Of a stretch of 64,000 nt of DNA, positions 54,160 to 64,000 are shown piece after piece. Origin of the DNA: Oncomelania hupensis. Taxonomy: Eukaryota > Mollusca > Gastropoda > Littorinimorpha > Pomatiopsidae. The notes beneath the pieces are model-generated. The model worked only from the letters and a program-made list of their open reading frames with translations. It had not been told where the DNA came from and ran no database searches. The number at the start of each line of letters is the position of its first letter. Position 1 is the first letter of the stretch. A program made the position numbers and the translations under genes. Location: the NCBI GenBank assembly GCA_036898135.1, contig CM072513.1, positions 73,557,380 through 73,621,379 on the forward strand, in the 5' to 3' direction.

Positions 54160-57100
54160 GATTCCTGTTCAAATTAAGAACTTCTATCTAGGCTTCCCAG
54201 TATAGATTCCAAAGAAAACTGTAATGCATTGCATTGTTTTGTTATTTTGCCTGGCCTGCAGGAAGAGCCGTACTTTCCCCTGAAGGAAGGCTATGTGTTC
54301 CTAGAGACTCTTCCTCAGGAAGACAGAGTTCGTGGTTCCCTTCCTCCTGCCACAAAGGAAGAATGCGAGGTAATTCTTTTGTTATTATACTTGCAATGAC
54401 TTGACGGAAATGAACATTATGTTACAAATGTTTGGGATGCCTTACTGTTGTACAGAATCGTTATCTTATTGAAATAGAATGATTTGAGTATTAAGAATAT
54501 GTGGCATGCCTGTCCCAGTTTCCAGCCTAAACCTATAATGAAGTTTTGACTTCAAGCATGCAGATGTCTATTCTTTCATTTGAGGTAGACAAGATTAGTC
54601 AAGCAACTGATGGATGAACACTCTGTGGAAGGCATGTATTCACTTCTGTAAATAGGCCATTCTTAAACTAGTTTAGGTAGTTTCAGTTACTATTTATCTG
54701 CTACAAATTGGGTTCATTTAGTCCTAAATTAAAACTTGTTTTATTCTGCATTGTGGTATAGGTTTTGATGATGGTTGGTCTGCCGGGAGCTGGAAAGACT
54801 GTATGGGCAGAGAAACACTCCATCGGTAACTTGGACAAGAAATTCAACGTACTGGGAACCAACAATATCATTGACAAGATGAAGGTTGGTTCTCTTACTG
54901 TGATATTATGATTTACAAACACTAAGCACCTTTGTTCTGTGATGTCATGATGTACAAACCCCTTGTAATGTAGTCAGAAGTTTTTCTCTAAACAATTATT
55001 TGCTTTTTTTGTTGAATGATGACCTTTTGTCTGTGATTTCTGATCATTGGAGTATTGATCTGACAACTCTTCTTAGCTTTCTAATATAAATTTAGTCTTA
55101 AGGAAATCTCAATTGCCTCATATTTTGCATGCAAGACTGTTCTTCCCCATGAATGTAGTAAGATAGATAATTATTGTCTGTTTCAGGATTTGATTTACAA
55201 GTTTTTTGTCTTTTTATGCAAGCAGAGGGCTTATCCATCTGCCTGGCAATTCTACTTGCATTTACCCCAAAGTTGTTTAAAACAGCTAATGTTGCCTGTA
55301 GGGTTGGTTGATTCCTAATGCATGACAGCAAAATTTACCTGCCCTGAAAATTAGCAGTCATTTCCTTGTATTGGTAGTAGAACTTTTCTGGTGCCTTTCT
55401 TTCCTTAAATGAACTCCATGCATATGATACAGTTCAACATTTCATGCATCTCACATCAAGAAATTGCAGTTGGTGTCTTGTATATAACGTCTAATCGCTC
55501 GTGTTCAGTGTCTGACCAAGTGTTCCTATAATAATTTCTTTGTCATTGTTTGCAACCTGTAGGTTATGGGTTTGCCAAGAAAGAAGAACTACACAGGCCG
55601 CTGGGACGTGCTGATTGACAAGTCAACAAAGTGTCTGAACCGCATGATTGAGATTGCTGCCCGAAAGAAGCGCAACTACATCCTGGATCAGGTAAGTCAG
55701 GACCTATATCTGGTGCACCTCTTTCCCCTCTGACTCCTCGTCAATAACTGTCTTCAACAATTTGTTTCAGTGACTTTACTTCAGGTAAGAACGCTTCTAT
55801 TTCTTTTTAACTTTTTTTCCTTGTATCGGTACAAGATGTGACATGAATGCCATCTGCCAAGGCATAAGAAACGAACCCAAGGACTAATTGCTAGAATATA
55901 CACGGGTGATGAGGGATGTTTAAATGGGCGATAATTCTGTTAGATGTTCAAGATAATGTATCCAGCCCCGTGGTGTGGAATAATTGCAGCAAAGTTAACC
56001 ATTGTACAATTATATTCATGGAATTGTAAGGTGTATTGTTGGTCGGCTGTTGTATGAATTTATTAAGTACAAGCAGAGGATTTCCATGATCATATCGTAA
56101 AGACAGTGAATGTGAAGAGCACCGATGTTGCTGTGATTTGTGAGGCTTATTTAGAAGAAGAATTGATGGTTAACACACAGCTTTTGTTCTTGATTTTCTT
56201 TGTTTTAAGAGAATGTGGAATGAGGTGATTCAAAAAATTACTTGTAGAGGATGCGCGACGTTGTTCACTTGGATGCTCGAGTTGGATTAATTATTTGTTT
56301 TAACACAGGCTGTGTATCTACAGATGGTAGTAATATAAATTCTGTATTGTGAACGTAGCATGAGGAAAATTGGTTTGATGTTTCATCTTTTGATTAAAGT
56401 AGAATGGAAGCGACCTGAGGTTGGAGAGCTTTCTTGAAAGATGCATTGTCCCAAGAATAACACTAAAAATGGGTGTCCTTTGTCATATGGAAGAGAAGCT
56501 TTATCCATTGATTTTTTAAACAGAAAATCGTCATAGAAAAGTGGAAAGGTGTAGTGAATGTTGTTTGAATCTCTGAACTTTCAGTGTTATGTAGAAAACG
56601 GAACTTATTACTGGGTGTTTCCAATGAAGATTCCCTTTCAAGAGTTGACAGTATCACAATGCCTTATCCTTTTTTGGTTAATGTCATCCAATGTTTAGAA
56701 AGGCAAACCTTTTCTTACAATGTTATGTTAAATTACTGCAGTTGGATGATTTGTTGCAATGATGGTCAACAAATGTTTGCACTTTGATGATGAGAAAATG
56801 AAATTGTCTGGATCTTGCGACACTTTTTAACGGCCTCCGCTATGGGACATGTCTGTGCTTGGAAGGTTTACTTATTGAAGGATGTTGCTGTTTTAGAAAG
56901 AAATAAAACCACACACACACGTTAAACACAAGATTTGATAATATTTTGAAGGAACAGCTTCTGTCATCAATTCCTACAGACTTTGGAGGTGTGAAGGTGA
57001 CTAGATTGATCTAATTTGCTTTAATGGAAAAATGATAAAGGGGCTAAGCACAAATGAGGATATTTCTGATGACATGCTTTTCAATTGATGAAAAGAGCAG

Positions 57101-60100
57101 TGGAAGTCGTTCGTTACTAAATTGAATATCATGAAAGAATTTTTGAGAAACCTTAAAGATTGATGACATAGATATTGACTATTGGCAAGATGTAGCTACA
57201 CTCCAGTCAAAGGAAAGCCAGCGTTTCCAACACCTCTAGTTAAATAATGTTCCTCGTACAATGTGAGCATTTGTATTTTGTGAAAACTTGCAAGTCCAAT
57301 TCAGCATTGTGTTCATGTTGGTGCTTGTTCCACTGAATGATGCTTTTATATGTGAAGTATCATGATCTTGATGTAAAGTTTCATGGGGCTGATGAAGGAT
57401 GGGAAGAATCTTTTAGTATTTCAGAGCCTATGGACCTAACATTTTCTTGAAATTGTGCTTGTTTTGTTTAATAAAACTGGCAAGCCAAAGTTCCAAAAGG
57501 TTTCAAAGAGTAAAATCTAACTGGTGTATGTGAAATTTCACGTGAGAATCTCCAACATTTTTTTTTTAAATTTGTGTATGGCAGTACTTGGATGTGAAAA
57601 GAAAGGGGTTATTTTGTGATATACGGTCATCTTAAAGAATGGTAAACCCGTGGAATACTTTTCGTAGAAGATGTGCAGATCTGTTTACCCTTAACAATTT
57701 TGGAGTAATTTAGTACAATTTTTATTTTAAAATACGGCATTACACCACCCGGGTCCAGACTAAGATTTTTTAAATGTCCAGATTATGTTTTCTGTCGCAG
57801 CCTGCTTTCGATTCAGTTTTTTAAAGTCTCTTCCGTGTTCCAATCCGTAAATTTCAAACAATGCTATGCGCGCATCGATTTTTGTGCATATTTGCTAAAC
57901 GTGCTTTGTTTTCCATCACAAGCTGACCCAATGCGCCTCACTCGTAGGCCTCTCTGCAATACTGGTAGAGAGAAAGAGAAAGTATAAAGACAAAAGAGAT
58001 TTCCATGCCTGTGCTCACATACGACAACATGATGGGAAGTCATAGTATTAAGTGCCTCCAAGAAAGAAGATAACCCGTGAAAGAAGAAACCTCCAACCCA
58101 GCAAAAAAAAATCCAAGGAAACTGATTATAAGGTTCCATTTTAGGTATGAAAACAGCCTACCCTCACATAACGGGACATCATATATATATATCTATATAA
58201 GACTAGGGATCATGCCTGTATTAATTGGGGCTAATTTTGTGTGTGTGAGTGATCAGTTGTCATTTACTTTGTTAGTATGTATTCAGATGAATTATTGATG
58301 TCACCATCTCGGCAATTATGATGGCTAAAATATCGACTGATGTGTTTTGTTGTTAATGATGACTATATGTGCGTGTTTGCGTTTTGCAAGCATGGTTAAC
58401 ATGAGTGTTGTAATTGGCGACGAATGCTGGATGATTACTATTTTGGATACTGAGCATTACTCCAAATCAGTTGAGGGGGTAAACAGGTCGGGATGTAGAT
58501 ACTGAAGCATAGGGTTGAATGCTGCCAGAAGTAAAATGCATGTTTGAAGCTGTGAAGAAAAGACTTTTGGTGCAGTCTCTAATAATGATAATGATTCTCA
58601 AAGTACATTTAGTTAACAGTTTGGTGGTTAAAGGAATGAAATATTTTGCCTTTAATAATGTCTATACACCATGAAACTATTCCACACAATGTCCATTGCT
58701 CATATGGAGAACATGGAATGTAACAGTACCAAGGAAACTTGTAAAAAGTGTGTCCAGTGTCCTTTTGGTATATTATGTTTAGGAGTAATTTGATGAAACA
58801 CAATTAGTAAATATGATTAGATGTAACCCACACGTGCAATGTCATTGTGTCACATCTGTACTGATACAGTTATTTTCAGGTAAAAGCAGGTAAGTAATGA
58901 ACTGTACAGCGTTTTCAGGTCCCCCTTCAGCCTTCCTCTTGGGTACGTATACAGCAGCATAGGTTCTATAGCCATTGGAAAGATATGATAGGGGGTATTA
59001 TAAATAGCAATAGGAACACTTATAAGTGGGCACACTTTATAGAAACTGTGAGGTTTGAATTAGCTGTGATAAAGTAGTGCAGGGAAGATAGGAATCTACC
59101 AAATTGATCTCAACTGATGCTCAACCAGGATGGAGAAAAATGAGCAACTCTTCGTCGAATTTGAATGGAGAATGATTATGTTGATGGCTACAAATATGAT
59201 GCAACGATGATCTGTTTCCATGCTCTGATGTTTATTTTAAATTTGATTAATGGCTTGATGATTACTGCTAATTAGCATGACTAGTGTTGATTTGCTGGAC
59301 AACATGATGATGACTATGATGACCATTTGATTGCTTTTCTATTGATATCTTTTGTTGACTTGGATACTGTGACAGCTGATGACCATTGCTTGCTTTGATT
59401 TGAATGATGTTTGATTTCTGCGCTCAACTGAATGGAATACCACATGATTACATGAATGACAGCAAGCAGTAGGGGTGGTTGGGCGATAGATAGGCATCGA
59501 TACGGGGAGAATGGGAAGTAAGAGACGAAAGAACTGGTGTAGGTCACTGGATAGACTGATAGGCACCGATACTGGAGGGAGGGGAGGGGAAGTAGGAGAT
59601 GAAAGAACTGGTGTAGGTCACTGTAGGTGGGTTGGCTGGCACCTCTAGCTTAGGCATCAGGATTTAGTTGTGAGGTAAGTGTGTAGGTTGTGGTATTGTA
59701 ATCACATGCTTTTCTTTCAGCTTACATCAGTGCAGGTAATGTATATAGGAGACCAGCAGCACAACAAAAACAGGAAACACTGCAGACAGGAAAGAATTAA
59801 CAACTGACAACTAAAGGAGAATCGCGAGCCAAACCACAAGGGAAACAAAACACGGGATAACAAAAAGTTTAAACCTCTCTTCTTGCAGTATGTTGCAGAT
59901 ATGATGGAGAATGGACAACATATTAGATTTTTGGCACATAGTAATGTGCAATTTGTATTGATACCTAATTTGGGCACCCATCGATGCCGAAACTGGATCT
60001 GTCCACTCATCCAATCTGTTTGTATTTTGTCACCCCTGCTAGACAAATGTCTATGCATCAGCCCGACGACGTAAAATGCAGCCTTTCGAAGGTTTTCAAC

Positions 60101-63100
60101 GCAAGGCCATCGTTGTTGTGCCCACGGACGAGGAGTACAAAAGCCGCTTTGAGAAATGTGTGAAGGAAGAGGGCAAAGATGTTCCTGATAAAGCTGTGCT
60201 TGAGATGAAAGGTAGGCAGCTTTTTGAGCGCCATGGCAACCAACGATATCCATTGTTCCCTTCTGTTCAGAGGAAGAAGCTCTCTTCAGTCATCTAGTAG
60301 TGTAAACGTAAAAAAATAAGAAAAAAAAAGTCCTTAGCAAACAAAACAATTTGGCGCTTTTATTAGTGTAGCATGTCCAGAAAAGTCCCTCAAAACATCG
60401 ATGCAGCTTCCTGTCCCGGTAGGGCTTAGTTCGCACATTCACGCAACAACATTTTCCATTCACAAACCAGCTTACATTACTCTGTGTATTAATGTGTTGT
60501 CTGTTCCGTTTTGTTTTAATTTTAAAAACTGTGTGGTTGATTCTGTGTGTTTCTTTGGTTGACTATGTGATGAACATGTTTGTCTACACTTGTGATTTTT
60601 TTTTACATGCATTTTATTTGCACTGTTCTTTCTTTTCTATCTGTTCTTTTCTGATTTTATTTTATTTTAATTCCAGTATCTTGGTGACTATTTGATTATT
60701 TGTGTCTTGATGCTTTCATAGCACCCATTCATTCCATTTATCATCCCCTTTAATATATTGTCAGATTAATAAGATTTGTTATAACCGATGTGTACTAGGA
60801 AGCTGAATAACAGCAGATTGTTTGAACATTAGTAACTACTATTTATTGTATCAATTACAATATTCAGTAATACATTTTATAACCAGTGGACCACAATGAT
60901 ATGAATAAGTATGGTCTGTTAGAAGTGTCTATCGTAACAGTGATAACAATCATGATTTATTTGCTTTAGAGTACCCGAATTGTTTTAATTATCGGTGATG
61001 CAAGAGATTTATTGAAATATAGTGCCCACCAAACCATCTAGATTTATCAGTAGTTGTAAAGTACCGTCACCAATGCTGGTTACAGAACAGTTCTAATGTG
61101 CACAATGTGCAAGGAGTGTTTAGAATTTTATCTTCATGAAGCAGATGCATACTGCAAGGACAGCTTATACAATGATGAGAAGATACAAAAGGAAATTTAA
61201 ATTTTACAGAAGTGAAACTAGAAGAAATAGGGTAAAGAATTTCTAGTCCCATTCCCCCACCACAAAGCATATCATTCATCCCCATTCTATCGTTTGTGTC
61301 GTGCCAGATACCTATTGGTAACAAATGTGTGGTATTGTGTGTAGCCAACTTCACGTTGCCGGAGGTGGGGCAGCTGTTTGACAGTGTGGAGTTCACGGAG
61401 GAAGAGAGTCTGAGCAAGGAGGAGGCAGAGAAACTTGTGGCCAAATACAAGGAGGAAGCTAGCAAGCTCCTACCCCCACCAGAGAAACGCTTTAGAGAGA
61501 GCCGTTTCAGTGGTAAGTTCACTCTTCCTCACTGTGGATTAAATTCCTACAGTTGTGTAGTCCTTTAACCCCTTAACTGCCGTAGTGAAAAGCGCATCTG
61601 TACTTCCTGTATGCCGGAGCAAAATTTGACTGTTGAGGGTGTGTTCACTAAAACGTGAATAATTCAGGCATTTGAAGAGATATTTCTTAGATATTTGGCA
61701 ATGTTTTTTGTAACATCCCTGGCTTCAATATGAAGTGAAAATAGTTTCATTTGACAAGACATACATTTTTTAGTAATTATTTATTCTTGTTTTTTTTGCT
61801 GTGATCAGGCATTTTTGGAACATAAAAACACACATCAACACAAAAAATGCATGACAGAACACCACAAAAAACTGGTGTCACAAAAGGACAAACATCAAGC
61901 AATCAATAAACTACTTGGAAATCAACTTTACGTCTATATCATCCACAGAAATAAGGGTAACCTGTCCATGGTATGGTAAGTCCGGAATCACATGTCATAA
62001 TCCACAGCTGTAGAGACTCAGCAATAACAAAGTCACAACACACACAGCAGGGAAAAGTCCACACATGAATGTTGTGTGATAAGGTCTTCATCATCACTGT
62101 CTTGATCATTTAGGACCTCTTGAAGCACTTCAAGTGCTGAATATCGTCTAAAAACAGACCTCGTAGTACCCCTCATCGTCCACCGTCCGCCATTTCATAT
62201 TATGACTGAACAGTGCGAATTACTAAAATTTGAAATATTGTGCAACTTTCGGTTTTGGCGATTTATAATGGTCAAAGGGAAAGAACCCTTGGCTGGAGAT
62301 TTCTAGCTGCTCTGCCAACAGTTACTGTGGTTACCTCCCTTCTTGGGTGACTACAGAATGCTGACAAATATCCCCCGAATGAGGTTCGGGATTGGGCACA
62401 CAAAAGGCAGAAAATCATCCCGAATGAGGTTCGGGGGTGGGCAGTTAAGGGGTTAATGATGCAGCCATTGACAATATGACAATATGAATCCTACACATTT
62501 ATAAGAGGGAAAATCCAGCATTGCAGATATTTTGCTGTGTTTAATATTCCATATTCAGCAAGCACATTTGTATTTTTTGAGATGTATATTTTAAATTTAT
62601 AAATGAGGTTTGGTTCTTGTTCTATTGAAGGATGACGTTTTTATTTTGTGCAATACCATGATCATTATGTTAAGTGCCATGGGACTGATAGCAGATTTGA
62701 ACAATTCTTCAGTATATGAAGGATATAATCTGCCTCAAGTCGGTAAAAATTCCCAAGATCCTTTACCATTTTTATGGTGAATCCAGGTTACACAGAGTTC
62801 AAATTATACTACCTAAATTGGTTAGGTGATAATTTGGACATGGTATACACATTTTAATTAATATTGCAGATCGTGGTCGCCGTGACTTCCGTGACAATCG
62901 TGGTAGAGGTGGGTGGCGTGGAGGCTTTGACAGAGATCGCAGGGGTGGCGGTAACTGGAGAGGTGTTTTTTTTATTTAAGTTTATAAAATTATATATATT
63001 GTTTTATTCTTCGACAAATATTATTTACTAAGCATAATAATCTACCTGTAATATTAAAAATGGTGTGAACTTGCAAAAAAAAAAGTTTGTGTGCAAATCC

Positions 63101-63423
63101 AGATTGATGCCAAATATTTTACACAGCTTATTCTGCTGAATGATGAACATTTTTGTGTGTGTGAGATACCATGATATTTTCGGATATGGGGCTGACAGCA
63201 GAATCCAAACAATCTAAAAGCAAACAGAAAATACAAATGGGTGGGGATTTTAATTTGGTTTTGACTTCAATCAGTAAAATGCATTTGTTGGATTGTTTTT
63301 GTGATAGGTGGAAATCGTGGAGGTTTTGACCGTAGCCGTGGAGGACGCTATGACAATCGCAACAAGTATGATGATCGCCGTTCCTATGGTAGTGGCGGCA
63401 ATCGATCCTATGGCAGTTATCAG
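40901..63423 (+). CDS. HNRNPUL1: hnRNP U / U-like 1 family protein, 16 exons seen, 3' end beyond window
   Basis: Nuclear RNA- and chromatin-binding protein of the hnRNP U family. Coding exons are 40901-41030, 41693-41763, 42709-43000, 50851-50935, 51109-51191, 51573-51712, 51917-52013, 52227-52339, 52621-52776, 54262-54369, 54762-54884, 55563-55691, 60043-60211, 61345-61512, 62870-62962 and 63308-63423. Phases close to 691 codons with no stop. Domain order is SAP (8-42), Gly/acidic (43-164), Arg/Ser (165-205), SPRY (about 215-400), P-loop kinase-like (426-590) and RGG (from about 620). Blocks such as [24 protein letters not shown] and [10 protein letters not shown] are closer to vertebrate HNRNPUL1 than HNRNPU, but an invertebrate gene is probably co-orthologous to both. 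The C-terminus is missing at the right edge. Confidence 0.94.
41031..41692. other. HNRNPUL1: hnRNP U-like intron 1
   Basis: No mobile element or coding signal beyond the flanking exons is visible. Confidence 0.45.
41693..43000 (+). other. HNRNPUL1: hnRNP U-like exons 2-3: glycine run and acidic region
   Basis: Exon 2 opens with a run of nine glycines, then EEGEE-type sequence. Exon 3 is almost entirely Glu/Ala/Gly/Asp (residues about 68-150), ending [20 protein letters not shown]. The acidic region is typical of hnRNP U proteins. It is low complexity, so repeat-length variation is likely. Confidence 0.88.
41764..42708. other. HNRNPUL1: hnRNP U-like intron 2
   Basis: An AT-rich intron with (AAT)n near 41960-41980. 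A minus-strand frame at 42372-42599 ([20 protein letters not shown]) looks like a decayed transposon-derived protein fragment, but I cannot name the family. Confidence 0.35.
43212..43862 (+). pseudogene. Intronless RAB40-like retrocopy lacking the G-domain core
   Basis: A 216-codon frame matches RAB40 GTPase/SOCS-box proteins: [87 protein letters not shown] and a C-terminal CVFS prenylation-like end. The segment between the first beta strands and HLHLAF is deleted, removing the DTSGQ switch II region and most of the guanine-specificity region, and the P-loop reads GDGDVEKE, losing the invariant glycine. It cannot be a normal GTPase, yet it keeps the SOCS box and an open frame. The lack of introns and its place inside intron 3 point to retroposition. 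Confidence 0.85.
44704..45704. mobile_element. DNA transposon with 33-bp perfect terminal inverted repeats
   Basis: The ends are perfect inverse copies (44704-44736 and 45672-45704), beginning CCACAAGTATATCAACTAAC. Each holds the near-palindrome ACTAACAAGTTAGT. The element splits the 5' leader of RTE copy D; an imperfect 7-bp duplication (GCCCCAC / GCCACAC) flanks it. Inside, a plus-strand frame at about 44876-45005 ([18 protein letters not shown], then [20 protein letters not shown]) and a minus-strand ATG at 45471 ([20 protein letters not shown]) point away from each other's ends. I cannot assign a superfamily. Confidence 0.78.
46195..47001 (+). mobile_element. hAT-like DNA transposon, internally deleted, copy 2
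   Basis: Inverted ends CAGGGTTGCCAACC and CAGAGTTGCCAACC are flanked by an exact 6-bp duplication AGATTG (46189-46194 and 47002-47007) inside the RTE endonuclease. Length is 807 bp. The frame from 46541 encodes [20 protein letters not shown], then a zinc-finger-like C-x2-C ... H-x3-H segment ([29 protein letters not shown]), then stops after about 130 codons. No catalytic domain is present. It is about 95 percent the same as copy 1 by eye. Confidence 0.88.
48489..49038 (+). mobile_element. hAT-like DNA transposon with CAGGGTGGAGAA ends
   Basis: The ends CAGGGTGGAGAA and TTCTCCACCCTG are flanked by the exact 6-bp duplication CCTGTA (48483-48488 and 49039-49044) inside the RTE reverse-transcriptase region. 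Length is 550 bp. A short frame from 48820 ([20 protein letters not shown], then [12 protein letters not shown]) looks like the N-terminus of a BED-finger transposase; the rest is deleted. Confidence 0.85.
50026..50850. other. HNRNPUL1: hnRNP U-like intron 3, right end
   Basis: An AT-rich intron with no feature I recognise before the acceptor TTCTCCAG at 50843-50850. Confidence 0.45.
50851..51191 (+). other. HNRNPUL1: hnRNP U-like exons 4-5: Arg/Ser region
   Basis: Residues about 165-205 read [20 protein letters not shown], then [10 protein letters not shown] and SRSPPVRK. This SR-like stretch is not prominent in human HNRNPU and may add splicing-factor contacts (inference). It leads directly into the SPRY start [20 protein letters not shown]. 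Confidence 0.88.
51573..52776 (+). other. HNRNPUL1: hnRNP U-like exons 6-9: SPRY domain
   Basis: The SPRY core covers [60 protein letters not shown] and [20 protein letters not shown], matching the hnRNP U SPRY fold in order. All junction phases agree. Confidence 0.92.
52777..53780. other. HNRNPUL1: hnRNP U-like intron 9, left part
   Basis: No coding or mobile-element signal is visible. Confidence 0.4.
53790..54210 (+). promoter_or_regulatory. Promoter-like segment with TATA box and short frame
   Basis: TGTGACGTAAGACAG, a TATA box GGCTATATAAG at about 53890, and a downstream ATG with Kozak-like context (AGCATGG at 54017) opening [20 protein letters not shown] are arranged like a promoter and first exon or an LTR. 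A poly-T tract follows at 54128-54157. It lies in intron 9 of the hnRNP U-like gene. I cannot tell an LTR remnant from chance. Confidence 0.3.
55692..60042. other. HNRNPUL1: hnRNP U-like intron 12 (4.35 kb)
   Basis: This is the longest stretch of the window without an identified gene or clear transposon. Apart from the partial duplication at 59478-59620 and a short (AT)n near 58180, I see nothing coding on either strand. Confidence 0.5.
59478..59620 (+). repeat. Imperfect tandem duplication of about 70-85 bp
   Basis: GATAGATAGGCATCGATAC, then GAAAGAACTGGTGTAGGTCA, is followed by CTGATAGGCACCGATACTGG, then GAAAGAACTGGTGTAGGTCA again. The copies differ by small indels in the G-rich middle. Confidence 0.7.
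60212..61344. other. HNRNPUL1: hnRNP U-like intron 13
   Basis: An AT-rich intron with no recognisable element. Confidence 0.45.
61565..62456. mobile_element. Non-autonomous TTAA-type DNA transposon 2
   Basis: TTAA occurs at both ends (61565-61568, 62453-62456). Inverted termini are CCCCTTAACTGCC and GGCAGTTAAGGGG. Interior length is 884 bp without a long frame. Two copies of the palindrome-like CCCGAATGAGGTTCGGG lie near the right end, the second next to the terminus. The layout matches TTAA element 1 at 14518, although the sequences differ. It sits in hnRNP U-like intron 14. Confidence 0.85.
62870..63423 (+). other. HNRNPUL1: hnRNP U-like exons 15-16: RGG box
   Basis: The translation is arginine/glycine-rich ([20 protein letters not shown], then [18 protein letters not shown] and [13 protein letters not shown]), the RNA-binding RGG region expected before the C-terminus. 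The reading frame stays open at the donor at 63424, so at least one more exon follows outside the window. Confidence 0.9.
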
Positions 63424-64000
63424 GTTAGTAATTTTAGTTTATTATATTGTTTATTGCGCCTATTTGGCTTGTTTGTGTAGTGCGTTGGGTTGGATTTTGT
63501 TGAACAAAGGAAGTGAGTGAAGTTTCTCACATTCACATGGTGTGATTTAGTACCTTGAAGCCTTGCCAGACTTGCCTACGTACATTCATTAGCTGTATTT
63601 TTACCCAAATTGGCCTTGAAGTCGGTTGTCTGGTCAGCTTGATAAAAATTATCAATTTTTTAATTATTTTATTTCCTTCCTATTAAATGACGCGCAATGT
63701 AGTTACTTCCCTAACTGAGGTGGCACATGAGCACATATTGTAAATTCGTCACACTTTTGTTCCGATTTCCTCCATTCTGCTCGGTGTTGTGTACCAACAT
63801 GAAAAATGAAAAAAAAGGCGTCTTGTAGTCCGTTCTCCGGATCCGAATAAAGATTAACCAAAAGCTAAACAGCACGCCAGAAAAAAAGCTTTTTTGAAAG
63901 TTTACAACGATCTTTGAAATGGCCGGAGTTTGCAAGATGCACTTTGTGCAAAATTTACTTCATCGTATCATCAAAATCAGGTGAAAAGTTTGAAGGTGCT
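63424..64000. other. HNRNPUL1: hnRNP U-like intron 16 (partial)
   Basis: No further exon is apparent before the window ends. Confidence 0.45.

Larger units (their letters stand above)
54762..60211 (+). other. HNRNPUL1: hnRNP U-like exons 11-13: P-loop kinase-like domain
   Basis: [16 protein letters not shown] holds a Walker A motif (residues 431-438, GLPGAGKT). It is followed by [31 protein letters not shown] and [20 protein letters not shown]. The family resembles polynucleotide kinases; human HNRNPU has GLPAAGKT at the same place. The 4.35-kb intron between exons 12 and 13 separates LDQ from TNVY. Confidence 0.92.

Noticed and set aside
59717..60253. 178-codon minus-strand frame over hnRNP U-like exon 13
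   Set aside because: It has no recognisable motif, and the plus strand encodes the conserved TNVY...FEGFQRKA exon in the correct phase.

Overview
The window is animal genomic DNA: large introns, GT-AG splicing, and a dense load of non-LTR retrotransposons, DNA transposons and SINEs. The repeat types (RTE-, L2-, CR1- and I/Nimb-like LINEs, 5S-rRNA-derived SINEs, TTAA-type and hAT-like elements) and protein sequences diverged from vertebrates suggest a lophotrochozoan, most likely a gastropod mollusc. That placement is an inference; no species is identifiable from sequence alone.

Three host genes are present. (1) 72-27588, plus strand: WDHD1/AND-1, the replisome trimeric adaptor. It is complete, with 26 exons in consistent phase and 1,076 codons: a WD40 propeller, an acidic linker, a SepB/Mcl1-type middle domain and a C-terminal HMG box. 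(2) 28948-40757, minus strand: EFCAB2/DRC8, an EF-hand subunit of the ciliary nexin-dynein regulatory complex. It is complete, with 6 exons and 166 aa. (3) 40901 to beyond the right edge, plus strand: an hnRNP U / hnRNP U-like 1 family RNA-binding protein, 16 exons seen (691 aa), with SAP, acidic, RS, SPRY, P-loop kinase-like and RGG parts in order; its 3' end lies outside the window.

DRC8 and hnRNP U-like are head to head. Their start codons are 143 bp apart, around a perfect TCTCGCGAGA palindrome, which suggests one bidirectional promoter. From memory the human orthologues EFCAB2 and HNRNPU are also divergent neighbours on 1q44, so this may be very old microsynteny. WDHD1 converges on DRC8, with 1.36 kb between the stop codons.

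The introns hold most of the unusual material. WDHD1 introns carry RTE-like LINE fragments, a hAT-like element with its own TCTCGCGAGA motif, an I/Nimb RNase H fragment, a TTAA element inserted in a tandem duplication, a 24-bp minisatellite, a duplicated piece of exon 12, 5S-derived SINEs and one copy of a CAGGGTTGCC hAT-like element. DRC8 intron 1 (8.9 kb) holds a CR1-like LINE with a PHD-finger ORF1, split by a full-length L2-like LINE whose ORF is still open. Intron 3 of the hnRNP U-like gene holds an intronless RAB40-like retrocopy lacking the core of its G domain, and an RTE-like LINE interrupted by three different DNA transposons.
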